Source: Lytechinus variegatus (lineage: Eukaryota; Echinodermata; Echinoidea; Temnopleuroida; Toxopneustidae). From it: 64,000 nt of DNA. Numbering within the stretch: position 1 is the first letter of the stretch; each line of letters starts with the position of its first letter. The notes under the pieces were generated by a model that made no database searches, had not been told where the DNA came from, and was given only the letters and a program-made list of their open reading frames with translations. Shown piece after piece: positions 45,701 through 55,095 of the stretch. Where the stretch lies: NCBI RefSeq assembly GCF_018143015.1, contig NC_054756.1:22615440-22679439 (forward strand). The letters are read 5' to 3'. The position numbers and the translations under genes are program-made.

Positions 45701-46554
45701 TAGCCTAAAGAGAGCGCGAAATCTGTTAATTTATTATGGCCTGAAAACTGGACAATTAAAGCTCTTTTGTAATTATGAATAAGATTCATAAATCATTTCA
45801 ACAATCAATGCGAGCACAAATCGCGAGCCGAAATTTCTGACAAACTGACATGAAATGGGGATTTTAAGTAGTTTGTTATAGAATTAGCATTGAAATATAA
45901 ATATCAAATGACCAATCAAAATATTCAGAAGATAAACATAAATTTTTACAGAGCACTTTTTCAAAATCAATTTGTAACAAAAACAATAAAATCACCTAAA
46001 AGGCAATGCGAGCGCGAGCGGAAGATTTATACTGTATAGTGACATGAAAAATTTTTAAAATTATTTTCCAAGTCTTCCCCTCATCTCATTATATTCACTT
46101 GTCTCCCTGCTTTTATGTTTCCCTTTTTTCTCCTCTCTTTTCCCTTCTTTTTCTTTCTTTTCTTTTTTTTTCTTTTTATGCTCCGCCAATAGGGGGGGGG
46201 GGGCGCGCTTTGCCCCCCTGGTCCGCCTATGCTAATTATGTGCTTTGTCTTGACTCTTTGTATCACTCGACACACTCTCAAAATATAAATATATGTATAG
46301 TTGTGTACATATTTCAAACATGAGGGTTCATTATCACTTGTGCGATTATGCTATTTCCTTTTTATGGTTCTCATTGGTGGGAAGTCAGAATGAAACTCAC
46401 AAACTTATAAAATCCCCATATAATAAGTTTGAATTTACTTACCATATATCATAGATTCCAAGCTTCCAAATGGCGAGTACGCTGTTCGATATGCTAAATA
46501 GCCCGCTATCGCACCCCATAGCCCAGAAATGAAAAGTAACTTGGAAGAAATCAT
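39756..46554 (-). CDS. GH3-domain protein, GHDC-like (paralog 3)
   Basis: Predicted membrane-anchored GH3-family enzyme, sister to gene 2. Exons in transcript order: 46554-46443, 43662-42631, 42193-42055, 41711-41547, 40743-40595, 40398-40280 and 39974-39756, giving 644 aa. A hydrophobic N-terminus (about residues 5-55) precedes TSGTTG at 169-174, NSEG at 392-395, YRYRVGDV at 458-465 and QYKVPR at 623-628. Exons 3 to 6 have exactly the lengths of gene 2 (139, 165, 149 and 119 nt). The exon 2 donor reads GTTTGC, weaker than usual, but phase and paralog support it. The protein ends seven residues before the equivalent point of gene 2, right where a dispersed repeat phrase (GAGCAAATGTCG in plus-strand sense) and the palindromic MITE begin. 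The start Met at 46554 precedes ISSK, parallel to the gene 2 start. Intron 1 contains the GCGAGC element and intron 5 contains none of note. Substrate unknown. Confidence 0.9.
40852..41150 (+). mobile_element. tRNA-derived SINE in gene 3 intron 4
   Basis: The head has TGGCCCAGTGG (A box) and GTGGGTTCGAATCCCAGCC (B box). The body has TTCCTTCAGCAAGAAACTG and AATGGGTACCGG, shared with the SINE at 5236-5530. It runs antisense to gene 3. Confidence 0.8.
43755..43990. repeat. Dispersed repeat with telomere-like CCCTAA steps, copy 2
   Basis: Contains GAAACCCTATTGCAATCC and CTAACCCTA as at 10823-10955, and ends with GGAGCAAATGGTCGCAGG. A piece of the same GAGCAAATGTCG phrase overlaps the gene 3 stop region at 39727-39752. 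A reverse-oriented trace (GGTTTAGGGTTAGC) lies near 56611. Confidence 0.5.
44370..46235. repeat. GCGAGC-rich degenerate repeat element, copy 2
   Basis: Blocks of about 100-170 bp each carry variants of GCGAGCGCGAAGCGCGAGC. G-runs after CCGCCAATAG bound both ends (about 44395 and 46190), and GGCGGATCC-like phrases lie outside them. The order of internal phrases (GGGCAATGTTTGTG, TTTGCAGTTAGCCAT) is the same as at 1985-2370. It lies in gene 3 intron 1. Confidence 0.75.
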
Positions 46555-46931
46555 GCTGGCAGATTCCACCGCTTAATTGTTCATTCGGTGCTGTATCTTA
46601 AATAAGCAATAACGATTTATTTTATTATTTTTTTGGTTGTTCTCTCGAACGATCTATCATTCAAGTTGACAAAGAACGATATGCCCAAGCTTGTTGATGT
46701 CCTTGAACATGTTGAGCCCAATTTCCTCCACATTTCCTCAATCATGTATACGCAATAGAATAAAAAGACCTATCGTGCTTAGATCATGTTTAATGAGAAA
46801 TGCCAGGTAAGCACAAACAACGCTATTAAATGTTCCCCACAGATTTGATAGATAATACTCAACCTTTAGTTTCTGAGTAAACATGATAAAATCAGAAAAT
46901 GTTTGGTGATACGAGCATGTATCACATAGAT
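46555..46931. other. Upstream region of gene 3
   Basis: Presumed promoter side of gene 3 on the minus strand. No core promoter motif can be assigned by eye. Confidence 0.3.
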
Positions 46932-47800
46932 AACAAGAGTGTCGCTTAGGCGAGCACATAATACGCCCGTCTGTAAGACGGAAAATGGAGCTATTGGTCA
47001 AGCAAGAAAAGTGGAAGATGGCGATTTCACCTTTGACCTTCTGACCTCAAAATCAATAGAATTGCTATATGATAGTATCATTCACACCAAACTACATGAG
47101 CCTAGGTTAAGTTCAACCGAAGCTATCACGTTTACAAGGACTGCAGAAGGGTACAATGAAAATACACTGCAGAAGGGTACAATGAAAATATGTCACTGTG
47201 ACCTTGACCTTTGACCATTTGACCTCAAAACCAATAGGCTTCTTGAGATTCATGCTAGTATCATACAACACCAAATTATATGAGCCTAGGTTAAGTTCAC
47301 CTGAAATATAGGTCACTGTGACCTTGACCTTTGAACCTCAAAATCAATAGGCTTCCTTGGATTTATACATACTAAATTATATGAGCTTAGGTTAAGTTAA
47401 ACTGAAGTTATTGCGTTTACAAGGACTGCAGAAGAGTACAATGAAAATAGGTAACTGTGATCTTGACCTTTTACCTTTTGACCTCTAAATCAATAGGCTT
47501 CCTTGGATTCATGCTAGTACTATACATTCCAAATTATATGAGCCTAAGTTAAGTTAAACTGAAGTTATCGCGTTTACAAGGACTGCAGAAGAGTACAATG
47601 AAAATAGGTTAACTGTGACCTTGACCTTTTGACCTTAAAATCAATAGGCTTCCTTGGATTCATGCTAGTATTATACATACCAAATTATATGAGCCTATGT
47701 TAAGTTAAACTGAACTTTAAACGCGTTTACAATATGGACGGACAGACGGACGGACACCGAGCGTGATACCACAATACGTACCGTCAAGACGGGCGTATAA
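46932..47800. mobile_element. Non-autonomous element with internal array of TGACCT half-sites
   Basis: The left end holds the hairpin CCGTCT-GTA-AGACGG (46967-46981) and the right end CCGTC-AA-GACGG (47781-47792). Both are set in inverted copies of ATACGCCCGTCT. Between them five imperfect units of about 115-167 bp repeat: TGTGACCTTGACC, TCAATAGGCTTCCTTGGAT, ATATGAGCCTAGGTTAAGTT and ACAAGGACTGCAGAAG. A GGACGGAC run precedes the right end. Terminal hairpins recall Helitron 3' ends, but inverted ends argue for a TIR element; class left open. Confidence 0.7.
47310..47324. promoter_or_regulatory. Perfect palindromic AGGTCA-n3-TGACCT motif
   Basis: AGGTCACTGTGACCT equals the consensus inverted-repeat-3 element bound by oestrogen-receptor-type nuclear receptors, and it runs on into another TGACCT. 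It is part of the repeat array, so function is not implied. Confidence 0.4.
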
Positions 47801-48616
47801 AAACGAATACACCATGCAATGGTGATCGCATTGCCCAAACCGAATGATTTGCAACAAACTTTACTATTCATGTGTTATTTTTCGACGAAGTGAATTGTTA
47901 TATCATAAAAGGTTCTAAGATGTTCCTGCTACCGTTTTCGAAATGTTCAATACATAGCCCTGTTCAGGTGTTAGTGTAAGTCGAATATCATTAATACGGC
48001 TAGTTACACCATAGACTATCACGTTTATAACCCACATCAGTGAATATTATGATTGAGTAGTTGCGATTAATTTAATGAAAAAAATATGATGATTAGAAGA
48101 CAAACACATACACACAAATAATGAAATGCATTACGATCTTACAGTTCATGATTTACAGTTTTTTCCTTGTTTATCCAACCATCCGAATACAAAAGTATTC
48201 GTGCTGTTGTAAACGTGATTAAACAAGTTTTTATGATTTATGTCAAGGGGGTAGTTTTTCCTTTATGACACATGGCAGTTGGAAAATTTTTATACCACGA
48301 GTTGAACTGCTGATCGGTAAAAATAATAATGATAGGAAGGGCAGGAATAGATATTTGATAAGCATACACAAGCTGCACACAAACCCTGTCCTATGTCCTT
48401 TCAACAGTCCTTTCTCTCCACCCCCCCACCTCTCACTCTCTCCCCTCTATCTATCCTGCACCCCCCACAACAAGAAAATACTAGAACATGCTTCCATTTT
48501 TTTTTAAACAAGTACACACCAAGATAGCAATAATGCCTATCCTGCCTATAGCATTTCCAATTATTTGAAAGCAGGAAAAAAGAGCATTGTACATTAAATG
48601 CCTTGCTCGCATGCAA
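47801..48616. other. Gene-free stretch
   Basis: No gene recognised. A pyrimidine-rich patch (C, CT runs) occupies 48410-48475. Confidence 0.35.
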
Positions 48617-48696
48617 AGGTGTCGCAGCCGGGGATCGAATCCCGGACTTTTTACGTATAGCCAGGTGCCTTTATAGACCACTCGGCCACGGCACCT
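48617..48696 (-). other. tRNA-like sequence (probably tRNA-derived repeat)
   Basis: On the minus strand AGGTGCC pairs at six of seven positions with a terminal GACACCT. TGGCCGAGTGG is a good A box, and GGATTCGATCC with a CCGGG/CCCGG stem is a B-box arm. Four extra bases separate the T arm from the acceptor, and the anticodon arm does not fold cleanly, so a working tRNA is unlikely. Confidence 0.45.
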
Positions 48697-48700
48697 ACTT

Positions 48701-49020
48701 CCAATGCGGTGGATTCACACTATGTTGCGCCATCTATCGGCTGCAGCGAATTGTCTATTAAACTTAGCGGTCGACATCGCACAAGGGAGCAGGCAGCACA
48801 CAGTGAAACTGTACTATAATGTGACTGTGATGCTTAAAAATAAGAACCACTTGACAGGAATTCACCAAAAATTTCGCACATAAATATGCGGACAAATTTG
48901 TTTCCCACCTCCAGGACCCTAGTAAACAGCATAACCAATCGCCACGTCGGCCAGCGCTGAATAATTCGCAAGGTATTGCAAACGATAGATGGCGCACCGT
49001 ATTGCGAATCCACCGAATTG
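48701..49020. mobile_element. MITE with 38-bp inverted ends (320 bp)
   Basis: CAAT(G/T)CGGTGGATTC and TGCGCCATCTATCG occur at the left end and inverted at the right end, 38 bp with few mismatches. It directly abuts the tRNA-like sequence. No target duplication could be read with confidence. Confidence 0.75.
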
Positions 49021-49210
49021 CTGAGGGTTAATAAAGAAAAAGGCAAGATCTCGAGGACTGCAATCAAATGAAAGTGTTACACTAGTCCGTGCAAGATTTG
49101 GCATATAATTTTGTAATGCATATTTTGTTGATATTTCATTCGATTTTGCGTCCAGGTCCGTCCATTCAGTATCATTTCAGAGAGAATAATATTCAACTAG
49201 GGACAATTAA

Positions 49211-49740
49211 AGGTCAAGTCCACCTCAGAAAAAAAGTTATTTTGAATCAACAGAGAAAATCCAGACATTGTAAGCATGAAAATAGGATTTAAAATAAGAA
49301 AGTTATGACATTTGAAATTTCGCTTATTTTTACAAAATAGTATATGCACAATTTAGTCACATGCATATGATAGAAACATTGATGTCCCCCTCTTACTATT
49401 TTCTTGTTTTTTATTGTTTGAATAATACAATATTTCAATTTTTTACAGATTTGACAATAAGGACCAACTTGACTGAACCATATAAAGTTAAGCAATGGTA
49501 ACTCCACATGTTCAGTGAGAAATAAAACTTTGTTTCACAGGACAATGAGGAGAAAATTGGAATATTTCATATTTCAAATAATAAAATACACAAGAAAAAG
49601 TGAGTGAGTGATGTCATCAGTTTCCTCATCTGCATACCGAACAGGATGTGCATATCCTGTTGATGAAATTTTCAGTGTTATGCTCGTTGGATTTTTCTGT
49701 CTTTATTTAAATCAACTTTTCGTTGGGGTGGACTTGTTCT
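49211..49740. mobile_element. TTAA-flanked MITE, family A
   Basis: TTAA at 49207-49210 and 49741-49744. Ends are AGGTCAAGTCCACCTC and an inverted GGGGTGGACTTGTTCT. Internal phrases match the copies at 20733 and 24836. Confidence 0.82.
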
Positions 49741-49744
49741 TTAA

Positions 49745-50180
49745 GACTCAACATGTTACATGGGTTTATGAGGCCAATTTTTAGAAATAAAAAGGCATGA
49801 AATACTTCATAAATGCTCCATAGCGTTCACGCAACTGTAATATTGGATGATGCTTTTGACACCTTTCCGAATCAATCAAACACAATCAATTTCTGTGTTG
49901 AAACACTCAGACCGCAGGTCCCTATGCTAGTGAGCAAAATGGCCAGATTCATCCAAATCATCTCGTGGCTGAATCTTCCTTGCAAAATCTCGTGATTCGT
50001 GAGATTTAATTTCTCTAAGAATTAACCTGTTTTAACCTCAAGTTAAATGAAATATTATTACACCATCAGATCGGTCATTTATTTTGTATACAATATTTTG
50101 TTAAATAAGTAAATTTCTGGCCTGAAAATGTGCCTCAAAACTGAATTTTCTTCTTCTGTTTTCTTTTGCAAATTGTGCAA
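49745..50180. other. Gene-free stretch
   Basis: No gene or repeat that I can support. Confidence 0.3.
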
Positions 50181-50660
50181 AACTTTTGTTTTGAGCCTCA
50201 ATGATATCTATATCACCATAAAGCTGAACGTCTGTACTTTCTCACAATGCCACTCTTGATATGCGGCACCTTTTAATCGGGTAAAGATCACACTTTTCCC
50301 ACCAAGGTACAAGACGAAATTTCTGAAATTTTGTACTTGCATGAAATCCAGAGTTCTGATTGGCTGGATAAGGTTCACAGAACAACAAGCGCGGGGTATT
50401 TGAGGAGATTACCACATGGGAAGTGTGACCTTCCCACGAACCCAGGCACAGAAACCGTTGGAATTTGCCATTGTGTGGTCTCTTTGACCAGTCAGAGTGC
50501 AGTATTCTTGTTTCCACACTGCTTTATGTACTTGGCAAATGAAAAGTGTGATCTTGACCCGATTAAACCAATTCTTATTTTGAAGCCTATATCACTTCAA
50601 AGCATACATATTCAGCTTTATCATGATATAAATATCATTTGGGCTCAAACAAAAATAAAG
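50181..50660. mobile_element. Fold-back element with long imperfect arms
   Basis: The left arm (TTTGTTTTGAGCCTCAATGA, then CATAAAGCTGAA) pairs with an inverted copy near 50600-50660. An inner pair around TTTAATCGGGT(A/C)AAGATCAC pairs 50273-50290 with 50552-50572. Outer limits are uncertain. Confidence 0.6.
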
Positions 50661-51229
50661 TGTGAAAATAACAGCTTTTATCAGGTGAAAATTTTATTTT
50701 GTAGCATATTTTAGATAAAAATTTTAACCTGTATTACAAAATGTTTGGATAAATCCAAACACATGAACTAATAGAATGATTCTTCTTCTTTACAAAGGTA
50801 CCAAATTCATGAAATTCGATGCACAATTAGAGCAGCAATGACCGAATGAAAAGAGGTGTTTTGGTCCGCATCAAGCCCATTAAATATGCAAAACATCTCA
50901 GTCATGAATATCACTTGGATGAAAGAAGCCACTTTCTTGGGACCTGCAGTCTGACTAGAAAGCGGCATGAGGAAGAGAGAAAAAAAGTGCCATCAGCGTT
51001 ATCAGATGAATTTTCCATCATGCCAGTCATCGTTATTCAATTAACCATAAGTAATTTGGATAAATTATTGAAGAAACCTTTTTTGTAGCATTTTCGATAA
51101 TTAATTTATCTCCATATATCATCATTTATTAATGTTTATTTGTTATATTTCTTTTATGTAATTTGAAAATCTTAGTTCACCTACTGGCGAGTTGCTAGCT
51201 TGTAAGGTCATTCAATAATACACTTAATC
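50661..51229. other. Gene-free stretch
   Basis: No gene recognised; only short open frames without support. Confidence 0.3.
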
Positions 51230-51233
51230 TTAA

Positions 51234-52644
51234 AGAGATGCTCCAGGTTGAGAACGGAATGATTTAAACAGATAAAGAAAAATCAGACAAACAAAACACT
51301 GACAATTTGATCAAAACCTGACAACGAAAAACAAAGTTATTGAATTTTAAAGATTAGTATAATTTCAGTGAGACGGGTCTAGGCACGTCTTCATGAATAT
51401 TTGATGCGCAAATTGATGATGTCATATCCCCACTTGTTTTTTTGTATTTTATTATATGAAATTAGTTGTTTTCATTTTTTTCTACCAAGAACTGAAAAAA
51501 TGGATTGGCAACTAATTAGTGCATTTGAGAATAGTTGCTGCACCTTATTTTACTATAGAGGAAACATATTATTCACACATAAATGAAAAATGAAACAATT
51601 ATGATTTAATGTAATAACATAAAAAAGGAAAGTGGGGGTGTGACATCATCAGCCCACCTAATGAATAGTCATGATGGTGTGCATTTAACTATTGTCACAA
51701 AATAATGCTAAAACTTAGCATCCAATAACTGCTTTATGTGTAATCCTATTTTACTGACATTTTCAGCACTTTGCTTTGTGAAATTTACTATATTTGAAGA
51801 GCTCACTTGCAAAAGGGGTCAGGTCCATTTTTCATTAAGTTTAATTTGTATGTTTCAATGTATAGATTTTTAGTAGCTCTATAAGATCAAACCAAAGAAA
51901 AGTTGAAATTCCTATTAAAAAGTGAACTAAAATGGCAAAGAAAAAACACTTTCTTCTAAAGGTGTTAGGTCCATATCAGTTTAGTTGCACACAGATTTTT
52001 TGTTGGAAAAGAATATCATATAAAATATGAAAACAGGTAGATGTCTTTCAAACCCAATTTCATGTTCTCATGGAAGGGTATCATGAAAATTCAGTTTCGC
52101 ATAACAATATTGCAATATGGGAGAAGTAAAAAACATATATTCTTGGAGTGGACCTAATCCCTTTTGCAACAAAACTCTTCTGAAGATCTCATTTGTCAAA
52201 AGGGGATAGGTCAATTTTTCATAAATTTTATTGTTTTCTGTCTCTAAACCTCTAAATTTTAAGTCACTCTGATGATCCGAAAGAAAATATGAAATTCAAA
52301 TGAAAACGTGAATGAAAGTGGCAAAGAGATCACCTTTTTAATCAAAAGATATTGGATTCATATCAGTTTACTTGCAAAAGGGGTAAGGTCCACAATGATA
52401 GTTGTTAAAAAAATATAGAAAACAAATGGAAGACAGATAGATTTCTTTTATACCCAATTTTATGTTCACACGATAAAGTAGTACATCATGACAATTTAGT
52501 TTCTCATACTGTCATAAGAATATTGCAATACATGAGAATAAAAAAGATGTTTCTTCTCGGAATGGTCCAAGGTGGACCTAACCCCTTTTGCAACTAAACT
52601 CTTCATTTATTAAGATATGAATATTTAAAGGCCTGAGTATCCCT
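51234..52644. mobile_element. Long TTAA-flanked element, family B, copy 2 (1.4 kb)
   Basis: TTAA at 51230-51233 and 52645-52648. Ends are AGAGATGCTCCAGG and an inverted AGGGATACTCAGG. Two internal direct repeats of about 400 bp (about 51800-52165 and 52190-52605) carry TTGCAAAAGGGGT(C/A)AGGTCC phrases. It is the counterpart of 21495-23348 without the nested MITE. Confidence 0.8.
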
Positions 52645-52984
52645 TTAATATCAAAGCTGCCTTTCCTACTAATTGTCTTTTTAAAACAAATCTTAAAGTT
52701 TGTAAATTTATGTAATGTTTTGGGACATGCGCGCACGTGTGGGTGCATACGCTGTCGTTGGTTAGTGCATAGAGTCGTTAACCTGGTATCGCTTTCGAAA
52801 ATGAAAGCCAAGACTTGCAAAGAGGATATAAATACATGCGTGCAAAACTACAATTCAAACATGATATATGTAAAGCTTCATCAATATAGCTACATAATCA
52901 CCAACTGTACATCAGAAAGTATCTACGCTCATACAATGACTCTTTTCTTCAATTGAAAGTATTGGGAAGAGGAAGAACATAAAA

Positions 52985-53106
52985 TAGAAAATAAGGAAGA
53001 AGATGATGATGAAGAAGAAGAAGATGATGAAGAAGAAGAAGGAGGAGGAGGAGTCGAAGAATCGCAGAAGCAGCAGCAGCAGAAGAATAAGAAGAAGAAG
53101 AATGAC
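52985..53106. repeat. GAA/GAT trinucleotide-rich tract
   Basis: Purine-rich GAAGAAGATGATGAAG steps, then GGAGGAGGAG and CAGCAGCAG. Lys/Glu-rich or Ser/Leu-rich frames here are by-products. Confidence 0.9.
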
Positions 53107-53498
53107 TGGAAAGGCTACAGGTGGTCATGGTAGTTGCAAACCACCTGTGGTCATTATGGTATATATTACTATCCAAAAAGGGAGAGGTATATTATTGAAT
53201 GTGTTGTTGTTATATCATTAATTGAATTAGTATTTTGCGGTTGAATAACCACGAAAAGTAATGAAATAGCACAGAGGCGCTCCACGAAAATTGTTTTTGT
53301 CAGGGGGTAAAAATAGGCTTGCACCAAATGGCACCAAATTAGAAAATATTAATCATCAGACTCCTTTCTAGTTTTTTTTTTAATATCTAACTTGCTCTCA
53401 TTTCTTAATTTATGCATCAGGTATGTTCATACGGTACTTGGTCAATATGATCCTTGAATAATACCACATGTCCATGAGGATGATGGGGTAGGAGATCA

Positions 53499-53737
53499 CA
53501 CAGCAAATACTGTGGTGTTAACCGGTGTACATAGAGGACCACACCAGTTATTTTACACCGGTGTTAAATTGGTGGTGTTAGTTTTACACCTATAGGTGTT
53601 ATTACAAGACCTATGGTTGTTACATTTACACTCTTTGGTGTTATGTTCAATCCTTAGGGTGTTGTTTTAACACCTCAGGGTGTGGTCCTCTATTAACACC
53701 AATTGGTGTCAGTTTTAACACCACAGTTTTTACAGTG
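53499..53737. mobile_element. MITE rich in GGTGTTA/TAACACC (239 bp)
   Basis: Inverted ends run from CAC(A/T)G(C/T)AAA(T/A)ACTGTGG through GTGTTAA to ATAGAGGACCACACC, about 55 bp. The interior holds several short palindromes such as ACACCGGTGT and ACCTATAGGT. Confidence 0.75.
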
Positions 53738-53857
53738 CATAAATGAGTCAAAGGTCAAATGATATGTGGTCATCTCCCTCGTTGAACATGCTCTCATATC
53801 TTTATTTCAGCATCAATTATGTTCATACTTGGTACGTATGATCCCTGGGTAATAATA

Positions 53858-54305
53858 GACCAGTTCGTAGTTACTTCATGGGCAATTTTGGTCAAATGAC
53901 CTTTAATTTCTTTCATCATGATAGGCAGATTTCAAAGCAAGATATTACGTAAGCTTGCCTTACATAGCAGGATGAAGAAATTGAATAGACCAGGTGACTA
54001 GAATAGCACACCAATGAACACTTGATGAAGGTATTTGTTGCATTCCTACTTTGAATGCATATCTTAGCATGTTGCACAATGTAATTGACAAACTGTGAAA
54101 TACCAGTCGTTCGTGGAAGCATTGTTGTTTTTTGTGGATGTAAATGAAAACGACAATTCAAAAGAATATATGAATAATCAAGACATCAAAGTTGGTGCTT
54201 ATCTCATTAGATTTTAAGGCACCATGTCACTTTAGTTCAAATGACCTTCTTCTGATCATGCGTAGAATCTTTTGATCATGCGCAGAAAGGAACTACGAAC
54301 TGGCT
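53858..54305. mobile_element. 448-bp TA MITE, copy 2
   Basis: TA at 53856-53857 and 54306-54307, with the same CCAGTTCGTAGTT ends and length as 22720-23167. The near-identity implies recent activity. Confidence 0.88.
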
Positions 54306-54307
54306 TA

Positions 54308-54875
54308 TACATGTGTATCAGTGAAGATAGCGGGATCAACGGTAATCCAGGGGTCAAAAGATTGCGTATTTCAATTATCGCGAAATCAAGCAAGACTCGT
54401 GGTTCGCAAACCACCCTTTTTTCAGTTATCTTTTAGCATTGAATACTCTTTGATGAGTAAGAAAAACACAATTTTATTTAATCAACCTAAGCAAGAGGAT
54501 TTCCATTGTTAATGGGGAAAGTTTATGACATACTCATATTCCCTTATTATGTTAAACGGAGGTTATGGTGCCTTTGAAAGATATGAATCCTATTTGTGAA
54601 AGGACATTGAATCTTTGACAAGTTAAATTGTGTGTTTGACAGGGCAACGATGATTCTAACAGATTGATGTCTTTCAAAGGCACCATAGCCTTCATTTGAT
54701 TAATTAACAAGCTCTCTTACATGTATTGAAAATGCGATCCCCTCACTTGGGTCGAACAATTTTCAGCTTTTACTTTTTTATAAGAATATGTATGTATTTA
54801 TATATATATATATATAAATATATACATATTTGTATATATCATTTATTTATATTAATACATATATATGTATATGTA
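54308..54875. other. Gene-free stretch ending in an AT microsatellite
   Basis: An inverted pair around ATGGTGCCTTTGAAAGA joins 54564-54580 with 54668-54685. TA-rich steps occupy 54785-54870. No gene. Confidence 0.4.
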
Positions 54876-54978
54876 GTGTGAAAGAAATGAATGAAGAGAA
54901 CAATGGTAGGCGTAGCTTAAATCAAGGTTTGTTTTAAGATACGCCTACCATTGTTCTCTTCATCCATTTCTTTCACAC
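54876..54978. repeat. 103-nt near-perfect hairpin
   Basis: Arms of about 46 nt (starting GTGTGAAAGAAATG, ending GGTAGGCGTA) differ at two positions around a loop near TCAAGGTTTG. Flanked by TA microsatellite. Probably a minimal fold-back element; small-RNA precursor possible. Confidence 0.65.
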
Positions 54979-55019
54979 AGTATTTAAATAAAAGAGTTGC
55001 CAAAGCTGTTGTACATGTA

Positions 55020-55025
55020 TAACTT

Positions 55026-55072
<47 letters not shown>

Positions 55073-55095
55073 AAGGGTGTGTGTGTGTGCTTGTC
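55020..55095. repeat. (CA)n(TA)n(TG)n microsatellite
   Basis: Dinucleotide runs arranged as a palindrome. Confidence 0.9.

Noticed and set aside
48617-48696. Functional tRNA gene
   Set aside because: Good A and B boxes, but four extra bases before the acceptor strand and no clean anticodon arm.
50331-50714. 127-aa open frame
   Set aside because: Falls in the fold-back element whose arms pair at 50181 and 50660.
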